The notes under the pieces are model-generated. The model did not search any database and was not told where the DNA came from. It was given only the letters and a program-made list of their open reading frames with translations. Positions 8,234 through 16,697 of a DNA stretch of 64,000 nucleotides are shown one piece after another (positions within the stretch are counted from its first letter, which is position 1; every line of letters begins with the position of its first letter). The position numbers and the translations under genes are program-made. The stretch covers positions 1-64,000 of the forward strand of contig CAJUBG010000001.1 of assembly GCA_910584575.1 (NCBI GenBank), given 5' to 3'. The DNA comes from an uncultured Dorea sp. (GTDB lineage Bacteria > Bacillota > Clostridia > Lachnospirales > Lachnospiraceae).

Positions 8234-9553
8234 CTATTTCATCAAATGATATATATTGCTGTCACAACTTGCGGCTGCCGTCTTCCCATCTATTTCTATA
8301 CTTGCAAGCGCCTTTATGAATCTGGTCAGTGGAATTTGTTCTTCACTAAACCAACAATGATTGGTACGTATTAAATCTGCTAAAAACTGTTCCGCCATAA
8401 TATTTTCAATATTTGGGGGAACGTTTATTCTGACGCGCTGCAACCCTCCGTCTTTTTCATATACAACAAGCTCTTTACTTCGATTTCCCAACAAATACAG
8501 TTTATGCTCTAAAACCTTTTTCAGATTAAGATAAACTACTCCTTTATCTGGAATTGTACATTCTCCAGACAACGATTCCGATACAGACGCGTCTAAAGTA
8601 TTGGTATTGACTTTTACAGCAACATTTGCATTAGCCGGTATTAAATATATGAAGTCACCCAGGACTGCCATATTTAAAAAGGAGTAATCAAAACCACAAG
8701 GTCGAAACTCAGATACTTGGTCGGCAATATGACATTCGGAGTATTCGCCGGATTCTACCTCCCACCTTACTAATGTATCCGTACTTACTTCATACAAAAA
8801 TACTCGGCCACCATCACATTCAACCAACGAGAAGGATCCCCCTTTACCTCCAATCGCCTGTTCTCTGAATACGCCTGTTTTAAGATTATAAAAAACCAAA
8901 ATATTTTTGTTGCAATGCAGATTAAATACAATCTCTGATTCATTTAACTTTCCTGCAAACCAACATAGATAAAACTGCGCATCCGGAGAGGTAGTACAGT
9001 CATGATACTTTTTATAAAAATATTCAAACAAATCCGCGTTGAATGACACCCTTCCTGTGATAATGTCATAGATAACAATACGATCATAGCAACATGGGAT
9101 TAAAATAAGCGCATTATTGTACATGTACCCTGACACAAACTTTTTCGCATATTTTATGTTCTGAAGATCATTATCATCTCTTGAAATACCAATACTTCTT
9201 TTTTCAAAACATTCATTCCTCATATCGTATATGCCGATTTCATGGGCTGTACAGGGTGTAAAATATAATTTACCATTACATTCATTTATGGACGTATAAA
9301 GCCTGTTTCCATATGTTTCCTCATCCGGAAAGCTTCCTACATAATCAACACAAAATGTACGTTTACTCATTTTAAACAAAGCATTATATTCTAAAGATGT
9401 AAACCATAAATATTCCCCGTCGTCAAACATATCAAAAATGCCCATACGATCCCATCTACTATTATGAGCTGAATTTGTTCTTTCTTCACTCATCAATATT
9501 CTATTTCTAAACTCCTTTCCAATAAATCGTTTAACTTTCAAAAAGACTATCAA
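8234..9553 (-). CDS. Uncharacterised repeat protein, probable beta-propeller
   Basis: A protein of about 420-439 aa not assigned to a known family. Repeated strand-rich units with aromatic and Asp/Gly turns (DGEYLWFTSLEYNALFKM, NECNGKLYFTPCTAHEIGIYDM, NNALILIPCCYDRIVIYDI, ESEIVFNLHCNKNILVFYNL) look like blades of a WD40/Kelch-type propeller. No signal peptide or membrane segment is seen. The frame opens with a TTG at 9553 that overlaps the previous gene; an ATG at 9493 lacks a well-spaced RBS, so the start is uncertain. Its place between the DUF115 protein and the PtmE-like enzyme ties it to glycan assembly, perhaps as a scaffold or sugar-binding subunit. Confidence 0.6.
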   Translation of the reverse strand: MIVFLKVKRFIGKEFRNRILMSEERTNSAHNSRWDRMGIFDMFDDGEYLWFTSLEYNALFKMSKRTFCVDYVGSFPDEETYGNRLYTSINECNGKLYFTPCTAHEIGIYDMRNECFEKRSIGISRDDNDLQNIKYAKKFVSGYMYNNALILIPCCYDRIVIYDIITGRVSFNADLFEYFYKKYHDCTTSPDAQFYLCWFAGKLNESEIVFNLHCNKNILVFYNLKTGVFREQAIGGKGGSFSLVECDGGRVFLYEVSTDTLVRWEVESGEYSECHIADQVSEFRPCGFDYSFLNMAVLGDFIYLIPANANVAVKVNTNTLDASVSESLSGECTIPDKGVVYLNLKKVLEHKLYLLGNRSKELVVYEKDGGLQRVRINVPPNIENIMAEQFLADLIRTNHCWFSEEQIPLTRFIKALASIEIDGKTAAASCDSNIYHLMK

Positions 9554-10898
9554 ACTCTACTCTTTCAAATACCTCTAACTTACCGCCGCGTGTGGCGTTA
9601 TAGATTCTAAATCCGTGTTTCCTTGAATATATTTCTGCTGCTTCATAAGCTTTTAATGCATTATCCGCTTCAAATGGTATCATTTTATACCTTTCCTTGT
9701 ATCTTTTCTTCTGTTCTTCAGTATAATAATTTTTAATGAAATGATTTTCTTCCGCTGTCGATTCTGTTGAATAACTGTGATCTACTCCTAATAAATATAT
9801 TTCTTTTGCACCCAGATACGCTGCTAACTGCAAAGCACCATAGGTGATTGTCCCCCCACGATAAAATCCTTTAGAAAGATCATTAGAAAACTTCGGATAG
9901 TTAGGCAAAAAAGGACGAAACATGTCATGATAGTATTGGATTCCTTTTATAGAATGTTCTGGCCTTTCTACATGATACCCATCCCCGATCAATAAATTTC
10001 CCGAAATATTATTTAAATCCTCCTTAGAATCATCAATCCCATCCTGATCACACATCATATGAAAATTAGCCCGAAAATTAGTTTGGTCATATGCTCTATG
10101 CATCATATTGCTAACAATGCATATATCCTGATTTTGATGTAATGTATTCAAATCCTCAAGGGTTAAGCTTGGGCCATTTCCAATAACAAAAATCCGTTTT
10201 CCCTTATACATATCCTTATATATTTCTAATTCAGGATGATGAAAGGAAGGCTCCACAAAATCCGGATCATAAATATCAATAAGGTCAAAATCTCCATCTG
10301 CGTTCTCATATACATCTAAGTTTTCTATTAACTGCCGTTTTTCGTTAATAATCAAGCAGTCAAAATCCTTGTCTGCCTCTTTCCATGTCACCACGGGAAT
10401 CCCCATACATTGTCCGACGTCTGTATCCGTCTCTGAAATAACCTCTACAATATTTTGGTAATGATTCTGTATGGCTATCTCGGAAAGCAGGTATGGAAGA
10501 TAATGATTGATTCCCAAAACTGCAATTTTATGATATTTTGATATGTTGCTACAGCTTAAAATCCGGTTATACGATACCCGTTCTATTCGCTTATTCAGTA
10601 CATATACTGGCAATACCTCTATATCTATACGCAGATCATAATCGTGAAATATAAAATATTTTGTTATATGATTGGCAATGAGTTGCGCTTCCATTTCTTT
10701 AGAATAGTTCCCACTCGCCACAACAACAATAATATCTTCCAAATTTAGTTCCTTTAATTCTTCAAAACTAATCAGCTTTTTTCCACGCAGTTCTTTCCCA
10801 TACGCATAATTATCCACAAAACACATTACCCGTAAATCTCCCAGGAAATCCAACGCCAGTTCTCCAAATCTGCCTGCGCCAAAAATCACATATTTCAC
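9531..10898 (-). CDS. DUF115 (MptE/Maf-like) protein with N-terminal nucleotide-binding domain
   Basis: A 455-aa protein. The N-terminus (FGAGRFG at 6-12, then a Rossmann-like stretch to about 100) resembles the nucleotide-binding domain of PglD-type proteins. Residues 235-430 contain KRIFVIGNGPSL, MMCDQDG, TITYGALQLAAYLGAKEIYLLGVDHSY, the DUF115 core shared by motility accessory factors (Maf) and MptE. Maf proteins transfer pseudaminic or legionaminic acid to flagellin in other bacteria. Finding one next to a nonulosonate pathway suggests a transferase for that sugar, but no flagellin is in the window. GTG start overlapping the previous stop (GTGA). Confidence 0.75.
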   Translation of the reverse strand: MKYVIFGAGRFGELALDFLGDLRVMCFVDNYAYGKELRGKKLISFEELKELNLEDIIVVVASGNYSKEMEAQLIANHITKYFIFHDYDLRIDIEVLPVYVLNKRIERVSYNRILSCSNISKYHKIAVLGINHYLPYLLSEIAIQNHYQNIVEVISETDTDVGQCMGIPVVTWKEADKDFDCLIINEKRQLIENLDVYENADGDFDLIDIYDPDFVEPSFHHPELEIYKDMYKGKRIFVIGNGPSLTLEDLNTLHQNQDICIVSNMMHRAYDQTNFRANFHMMCDQDGIDDSKEDLNNISGNLLIGDGYHVERPEHSIKGIQYYHDMFRPFLPNYPKFSNDLSKGFYRGGTITYGALQLAAYLGAKEIYLLGVDHSYSTESTAEENHFIKNYYTEEQKKRYKERYKMIPFEADNALKAYEAAEIYSRKHGFRIYNATRGGKLEVFERVEFDSLFES

Positions 10899-12220
10899 AC
10901 TTTTTTCCTCCTAATGTCCCTCCGATTTAACTCACTGTCCATAACCCCGAATAGACCTTTATCAAAGTATAGATTCTCTGATAACCCGTATGTATTTAAT
11001 ATGTCAATTACTTCTTTTGCATAATCCTCCTGCATACAGATTAAAATTCCTTTTGAACGCAGTTCTTCTCTTACGTAATCCAGTTCTTTCACTGGATGCT
11101 CCATATATTCTCTTTTCTTATCGCCTAAATGGGTTACACAAAAGTATTCATACCGTATTTTCCGCATGTCACAATATGAAGCTACAATATAAGCCATATG
11201 TCCTGCGCCGTATATGACGAATCCAGAATAACTTTTTATAAAGGCAATACACTTTGATATCCTTTCTTTCCTCTTTTTCTTTTCTCTGTTTTCATATACC
11301 TTAAGAGGTGTAAGTGATATACGAAGAAGTCTGCTTACAGGAACCTTACATATCTTTTTCCATTCCTTAATATACCTTAAGAACACTGAAAATCCAAAAA
11401 TCCCCTCCATTTTCAGATTTTCAAACGCCGCTTCATCCTTAAAAAAGGTATATATTCCGTGTTTTAATATAGCCTCCTTCTTGTCTATATAATCTTCAGG
11501 AAGCCTTTCAATGGTATTTACCCAACTTTCACAAAAAATAAAAAATGTTTCATTATGCCATCCCGGATGTTTTTTATACATAGAACTTTTGAATTCTTTA
11601 CTATCTATAGGAATGTGCAGAGCCTTGAAGTGTTCCATCTCTGCTATGCGGTTAAAATACAAACTCACATGAGAAAAATTAATCATCTCTCTTTTAAAAA
11701 ATTTTTTCTCATATTCGTGCCACTCAACTCCATTTAATATCGTATGGACATTTAAAAGCGCAGCTCCATACAGTGTGAGCTTCCATGCACAATCTCTTAA
11801 ATATAAATTCGCATCCTCGTATACCCTTAATCCCAAATATTCTGTATCATCCGGATCCATCTCGACGATATCATAAGAAGTATCTATGTTAGCAGTCAAT
11901 TGCTTAAGCGCTTGTTCTGAAAACCTGATGGCATCATTGCATACCCATATAAAATCATACTTTCTTTCCAATCCATACTGTTGGAAAATCCTATATACTT
12001 TCACATTTGAATGTATCTGCGCAGGCATCCGCACATAATATATATCTGATATATTTTCACAAAACGTACTGACAATAGAATAGGTTTTATCATCAGGACT
12101 TGAATCATAATAATAAATATCCATGCCATGTTTTTGATAATATTCGGAATACTCATGCAAGAATTCATATACACATTCATGTCTTTGATATGTCGGTATA
12201 CACAACGCTATACGGACCAT
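10895..12220 (-). CDS. GT-A family glycosyltransferase with C-terminal nucleotide-binding domain
   Basis: A 441-aa protein. The N-terminal 230 residues start RIALCIPTYQRHECV and include IYYYDSSPDD and FIWVCNDAIRF, the pattern of GT2-like glycosyltransferases. The C-terminal part (about 340-430) starts FVIYGAGHMAYIVASY and looks like the dinucleotide-binding domain seen in PglD and DUF115 neighbours. It is a paralogue of the protein at 21559-22818, with the same two-part layout. No membrane segment. It probably adds one sugar of the repeat unit made by this operon; donor and acceptor are unknown. The next gene overlaps its end by four bases. Confidence 0.72.
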   Translation of the reverse strand: MVRIALCIPTYQRHECVYEFLHEYSEYYQKHGMDIYYYDSSPDDKTYSIVSTFCENISDIYYVRMPAQIHSNVKVYRIFQQYGLERKYDFIWVCNDAIRFSEQALKQLTANIDTSYDIVEMDPDDTEYLGLRVYEDANLYLRDCAWKLTLYGAALLNVHTILNGVEWHEYEKKFFKREMINFSHVSLYFNRIAEMEHFKALHIPIDSKEFKSSMYKKHPGWHNETFFIFCESWVNTIERLPEDYIDKKEAILKHGIYTFFKDEAAFENLKMEGIFGFSVFLRYIKEWKKICKVPVSRLLRISLTPLKVYENREKKKRKERISKCIAFIKSYSGFVIYGAGHMAYIVASYCDMRKIRYEYFCVTHLGDKKREYMEHPVKELDYVREELRSKGILICMQEDYAKEVIDILNTYGLSENLYFDKGLFGVMDSELNRRDIRRKKV

Positions 12221-13134
12221 TTTCTACCTCCACTGTCAAGCAGGATATTCTTAATTCCCTCACTAAAATCCGTCTCCGCATACCATCCTGTATCCCTCTC
12301 CAAATCCGACGTATCTGCGCACAGATACATAGTCTGGTTCTTCACATATGGTATTGTCCCAAAACATATATTAGTGCCAGGCGAGGCAATATCTCTTATT
12401 ATTTGGATATATTCCTTAAGCGGTTTTGCTGTTCCACTGCCCAAAACATATATTTTCCGGTCAGTTCCTTTTTCACCTAAAAGATATAAAGCCTTGGCTG
12501 CATCATCACTATAGAGATAATCCCAGATTTGCTCGCCCTTAGTAAGCTGCGGCGTTAATCCCTGCCTTAATTGTCCTATGGTATACATAACCACACTTTG
12601 CGCCCCGTCGTTTGGTCCATATACGCTCAATATCCTAACCCATATATGCCTTAAATCTAATTGCGCTGCGTAATCTCTTGTCATCTGCCCTGCACATAAT
12701 TTTGCATATCCATACCCCATGCTTGGGAACACGGGTGTATCCCATTTTAGGGGCGCTTCCGTATTCCCATACTCTGCCTGAGAACCTGCTCCAATAAAGG
12801 TATGACACCCAAACTTTTTTGCGGCTCTGACCGCATCTAGTGCATATCTTACATTTTGGTTCTGTATGTACATATCATGTCTTTGGGGACCGGCAGCTCC
12901 CATCCATGCCAAATGATAAAAAACATCATAAGTCTTTCCAGTATCATTTTCGATAGCTTCTAACTGCTCTAAGGAACAGAATTTTATGTGTACTAACGGA
13001 TGTACTGGAATATTTTGATTTCTTCGGGAATTTTCTCTTGTAAGTACAAGAATTTCAATTTTTCTGTCAACTAACCACTTCACTAACGCAGTACCGATTG
13101 CCCCTGTTGCCCCTGTTACAATCACCCGTTTCAT
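12208..13134 (-). CDS. NAD(P)-dependent sugar reductase/epimerase
   Basis: A 308-aa extended SDR protein with VTGATGAIGTALV at the N-terminus, YHLAWMG, GAGSQAEYG and the catalytic YGYAK. Its best functional clue is the neighbourhood. The operon makes CDP-4-keto-3,6-dideoxyhexose (RfbF, RfbG, RfbH) and contains a ThDP enzyme, and in yersiniose and abequose/paratose pathways the last step is a 4-keto reduction or epimerisation by an SDR of this size. YerF- or RfbJ-like function is therefore proposed, not proven. Start at ATG 13134, three bases after the AroB-like gene; the next gene overlaps its end by 13 bp. Confidence 0.75.
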   Translation of the reverse strand: MKRVIVTGATGAIGTALVKWLVDRKIEILVLTRENSRRNQNIPVHPLVHIKFCSLEQLEAIENDTGKTYDVFYHLAWMGAAGPQRHDMYIQNQNVRYALDAVRAAKKFGCHTFIGAGSQAEYGNTEAPLKWDTPVFPSMGYGYAKLCAGQMTRDYAAQLDLRHIWVRILSVYGPNDGAQSVVMYTIGQLRQGLTPQLTKGEQIWDYLYSDDAAKALYLLGEKGTDRKIYVLGSGTAKPLKEYIQIIRDIASPGTNICFGTIPYVKNQTMYLCADTSDLERDTGWYAETDFSEGIKNILLDSGGRKWSV

Positions 13135-13136
13135 TT

Positions 13137-14201
13137 TTATTCTTCATTCCTCATCCGGTACAGATCTTTAAAATACCTGATAGCGTACTCTACTTCCTCG
13201 TCTGTCATATCTTTTACGATTTTCAAATCATATTCTGTCCTTAATACTGCTGTCATAGCGTTATTGGTTTGCTTTTTATCCTTTCTAATCGCATTAAGCA
13301 TAATTGCCATATCAGCATCCAATGCTGCAATGTCAATATCTATAATCTTCATAAGAATTTCTTCACTTCGTTTTACAGTGTACTCATTTAATAAACCCCT
13401 TTTTACAGACAAACGGTCCGCCATAATCATTCCAATCGCTACCGCAGTTCCATGAGGAATTGCATAATCCGAAACCACTTCAACCGCATGGCCAAATGTA
13501 TGGGCAAAATTCAGTTTAACCCTTTCTCCTCTGTCAAACTCATCTATTTCAATAAATTTCTTTTTATATGCAAGGCTAGAATTAACAAAATGCTGAATCG
13601 TCGTATCCTCTTTTCGTAAAAGGGATTCAATGCTTTTTTCAATGTTCTTTAAACCATCCTCCCCCGCCATAATATTAAACTTTACGACTTCTCCCAAACC
13701 GCTTTTATAATCCCGTTCACTCAAAGTTTTAAAAAATTTTGTACAAATATAGATTTTATCAGGCGGATAAAAAGTCCCTAATAAATTTTTAAATTTGCGA
13801 TAATTTAGAGAGGTTTTTCCACCAATGCAGCTATCGCATGCCGCTAAAAGCGTAGTCGGAATAAACGTCCATCTGATTCCACGATAGAGTATATTTGCAA
13901 CAAAGCCTGTGATATCCTGAACAATGCCGCCTCCAATAGAAATTAAGTGTATATTGCGTTTTGCCGGTATATCCGTCATCCCTTCGCAAATACTAAGAGC
14001 AGTCTCAATGACCTTGTTTTCTTCTGCTGCCTCAATCAATACCAATCTATTGCCAGGAATATTTCGGAAATACTGTTTGTATAAGCTGTAAACATTTTTA
14101 TCCATAACAAATTGCACATTCTCTATCGAAAGCTCTGACAAAAACTCCAACTTATCTTCAGTAATTATTTCATAATCTTTCAATCTTGAATGAATTATCA
14201 T
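13137..14201 (-). CDS. AroB-like sugar-phosphate cyclase
   Basis: A 354-aa member of the 3-dehydroquinate synthase superfamily. It shows the NAD-binding GGGIVQDITGF (about 94), PTTLLAACDSCIGGKTSLN (about 117-136) and the zinc-binding Glu and His of GLGEVVKF, FAHTFGHAVE and IPHGTAVAIG. Many motif positions differ from standard AroB (QDITGF rather than GDLxGF; CDSCIGGKT rather than DSSVGGKT). It sits inside a glycan operon without other shikimate genes, so a specialised cyclase making a carbocyclic or branched sugar precursor is more likely than aromatic amino acid synthesis. The substrate is unknown. Confidence 0.78.
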   Translation of the reverse strand: MIIHSRLKDYEIITEDKLEFLSELSIENVQFVMDKNVYSLYKQYFRNIPGNRLVLIEAAEENKVIETALSICEGMTDIPAKRNIHLISIGGGIVQDITGFVANILYRGIRWTFIPTTLLAACDSCIGGKTSLNYRKFKNLLGTFYPPDKIYICTKFFKTLSERDYKSGLGEVVKFNIMAGEDGLKNIEKSIESLLRKEDTTIQHFVNSSLAYKKKFIEIDEFDRGERVKLNFAHTFGHAVEVVSDYAIPHGTAVAIGMIMADRLSVKRGLLNEYTVKRSEEILMKIIDIDIAALDADMAIMLNAIRKDKKQTNNAMTAVLRTEYDLKIVKDMTDEEVEYAIRYFKDLYRMRNEE

Positions 14202-14881
14202 TTTGACGTAAACCCTCCATCTACTGCTATCAACTGTCCTGTTATATACGTATTTCTATCCTCTGCAAAAAAGATAATTGCATCCGCAATTTCAGCCGGC
14301 TGAGCCATCCGTTGGATCGGAATATCTCTTTCAATGTGGTTAATCTGCTTCTCTGAATTGTTTTTATAAGTCAACTCAGTAAGTGTAAAGCCTGGACAGA
14401 CTGTATTTACCAAAATATTATATTCCGCAAGCTCGACCGCCATCGTTTTGGTAATTCCATGAATCCCATGCTTTGTCATACTATATACCACTCGCCCTCT
14501 CTTTGACACGACTCCCCATATAGATCCAATATTGACAATTCGTCCATAGCGTCTTTTCTTCATTGCAGGAACGAACTTACGCAAAATCCTTAATGGTGAT
14601 ACTAAATTGATTTGCATGGCTTGTTCTATTTCATCATCTGTCACTTCTTCAATATCATGAATATCATTTATTCCTGCATTATTTATGATGACATCATATA
14701 TGTCATTTTTATGTAATTCCAAAAATGCTTCTACAGAAGCAGAAGAAGAAAGATCCAGTTCCTGACGGGTGGGCGCCGCCACCGTATAACCTAACGCTTC
14801 TAATTTTTCACATACTGCTTTCCCTATACCTCTGCTTCCTCCTGTTACCAGGGCTGCTCTGCGTACCATCGCTTTTTCCAT
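14198..14881 (-). CDS. Classical short-chain dehydrogenase/reductase
   Basis: A 227-aa classical SDR with TGGSRGIGKAV (cofactor motif), INNAGIND, a catalytic Ser in VNIGSIWG, and YSMTK supplying Tyr and Lys. The C-terminal CPGFTLTELT is also typical. It resembles FabG-type reductases and PtmA, an oxidoreductase of the Campylobacter legionaminate locus. Lying between the ThDP enzyme and the AroB-like cyclase, it may instead reduce the keto group produced by chain extension of the dideoxysugar. Overlaps the following AroB-like gene by four bases. Confidence 0.82.
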   Translation of the reverse strand: MEKAMVRRAALVTGGSRGIGKAVCEKLEALGYTVAAPTRQELDLSSSASVEAFLELHKNDIYDVIINNAGINDIHDIEEVTDDEIEQAMQINLVSPLRILRKFVPAMKKRRYGRIVNIGSIWGVVSKRGRVVYSMTKHGIHGITKTMAVELAEYNILVNTVCPGFTLTELTYKNNSEKQINHIERDIPIQRMAQPAEIADAIIFFAEDRNTYITGQLIAVDGGFTSK

Positions 14882-14882
14882 C

Positions 14883-16691
14883 CTATCTTATCGACCAACT
14901 ATTTTTTACTTCCATATATTCATCTTTTCCCAAAAAGGGATACATATCATCAATCGAAGGTGACACAATCCTTCCGTCAGAGAGCACTTTGGATGCCGAT
15001 TTGGGCGCAAAGTTTTGTTCCTCATCTACAAAGACTTCGCATATTGCCGCACCCTCCTCTTTTAAAACCTTTTCTATTACTTCCTCTGCATGATTCTGTT
15101 TTATAATTTTAAAATAGGGTATCCCAAATGCCTCTGCTAACTTATGATAATCAGGAATCGCAACACCGCTTTCACAATTCACACCTACCAATGGCTCGCC
15201 AAAATTATTTTTTTGCGTTTGGCGAATGGAATGGTAACCATTATTATTATAAATGAATATTTTTATGTTCAAATCATAGTGTTTCACGGTCGGCAATTCC
15301 TGAATATTCATCATAATGCTGCCGTCGCCCTCCAGACAAATTACTCGCTTTCCCTCCAAAGCAACGGCTGCCCCAAGAGCCGCCGGTAAACCATATCCCA
15401 TTGCCGCACATCCTGAATTACAGAAAAGCCTTTGCCCCTGTTTAATCTCGCTCACCTGTATCGGTATCACACAAGAACTCCCATTACTACAGACAATCGT
15501 ATCGTCACATTCTAATTCACTATACAGATAATGTGTGAACACATATGGATTAATATTTTTTTCATTACCATAATATGTATTTAAAACAACCGGATACTTT
15601 TCCCTGATTTCCTGACACCATTTCAGCCATTTATCATGAATTTGCGGTCTTACATATGCACATTCAAGCATTTTCTGAAGCACATCACAGACATCCGCGC
15701 ATATTGGCAAATCCGGCTGATACGTAGGCTTATGAAGCTCAGCCTCATCAATATCTACCATTATTTTGTATGCATTTTGCGCAAAATCACCTTTTGTATA
15801 TCCAACCATCCGCACATTCATACGGCATCCCAGAGAAAGCAGACAATCACATTGTTGCACGACAAAATTCCCCGCCCTGGTTCCCAAAGTTCCCGGTACG
15901 CCTACAAAGTATTCACTGGAATATGGCAATACATCATTTGCCGCCCATGCTGTTACAACAGGAATTTTTAATTTTTCGAGCATCTTCCAAAAAACTCTTT
16001 CTGATTTGCTGTATCTGATACCACTTCCGGCTAAAATAAGCGGTGCCTTTGCCTGGGATATTTTCTGTAAAATTTTTTCTACCTGTGCGGTAGATACTTC
16101 CTTCCTATCTCCATATATTTCTTGCTCAGGACAAAAATGAACCAAATCTTTTGTTTCAATCTTGGCCCCTTGGATATCTAAAGGTATGTCGAGCCAACAC
16201 GGCCCTCCTTTTCCCTGTTTACACAGATACAACGCCTTTTCCAAATGATAGGCTATTTCATTCTTATTGGTAATCATGACGCTGTATTTCGTAAAATTCT
16301 TAGCCACACGGATGATGTCAAATTCTTGATCTCCTAACTGACGCAGATTAACCTCCGGACAACTGGATACTGTCATTTCCCGTTTGACTTGTCCGGATAA
16401 AATAAGCATCGGGATTGAATCCAACCATCCTCCTACAACGCCTGTAATCGCATTGGTCCCTCCTGGCCCGCTTGTCACACATACGCTTGCAATCCTTCCT
16501 GTCAATCTTGCATATGCCTCTGCCGCCATTGCGCTCGCCTGCTCATGGTGATTATAAATGCACACAAGCCCCTCTTTATGTCCCAACGCGTCATTCAAGT
16601 GCATTGCACCGCCGCCTGTGACTGTGAAATTGTGTTTTATTTCATTATCTACCAAAAAATCAGCAATATATTCTGCTACTTTCAACTCCAT
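14883..16691 (-). CDS. Acetolactate synthase-like ThDP-dependent enzyme, possibly YerE-like
   Basis: A 602-aa three-domain ThDP enzyme. The catalytic Glu lies at residue 50 in YNHHEQASAMAAEAYAR, the pyruvate oxidase-like middle domain covers about 200-330, and the ThDP motif EGDGSIMMN with the downstream NNNGYHSIR lies in the last third. It is similar to acetohydroxyacid synthase. The operon context (CDP-4-keto-3,6-dideoxyhexose genes) suggests a YerE-type role: decarboxylate a 2-oxo acid and add the resulting acyl group to the keto carbon of the sugar, giving a branched-chain sugar. The aldolase directly upstream may supply or use the 2-oxo acid. No regulatory subunit of a biosynthetic AHAS is present, which argues against valine/isoleucine synthesis. 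Confidence 0.8.
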   Translation of the reverse strand: MELKVAEYIADFLVDNEIKHNFTVTGGGAMHLNDALGHKEGLVCIYNHHEQASAMAAEAYARLTGRIASVCVTSGPGGTNAITGVVGGWLDSIPMLILSGQVKREMTVSSCPEVNLRQLGDQEFDIIRVAKNFTKYSVMITNKNEIAYHLEKALYLCKQGKGGPCWLDIPLDIQGAKIETKDLVHFCPEQEIYGDRKEVSTAQVEKILQKISQAKAPLILAGSGIRYSKSERVFWKMLEKLKIPVVTAWAANDVLPYSSEYFVGVPGTLGTRAGNFVVQQCDCLLSLGCRMNVRMVGYTKGDFAQNAYKIMVDIDEAELHKPTYQPDLPICADVCDVLQKMLECAYVRPQIHDKWLKWCQEIREKYPVVLNTYYGNEKNINPYVFTHYLYSELECDDTIVCSNGSSCVIPIQVSEIKQGQRLFCNSGCAAMGYGLPAALGAAVALEGKRVICLEGDGSIMMNIQELPTVKHYDLNIKIFIYNNNGYHSIRQTQKNNFGEPLVGVNCESGVAIPDYHKLAEAFGIPYFKIIKQNHAEEVIEKVLKEEGAAICEVFVDEEQNFAPKSASKVLSDGRIVSPSIDDMYPFLGKDEYMEVKNSWSIR

Positions 16692-16697
16692 ACCAGT

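Noticed and set aside
13137..14201. Housekeeping 3-dehydroquinate synthase
   Set aside because: It is embedded in a glycan operon without other shikimate genes and several conserved motif positions differ.
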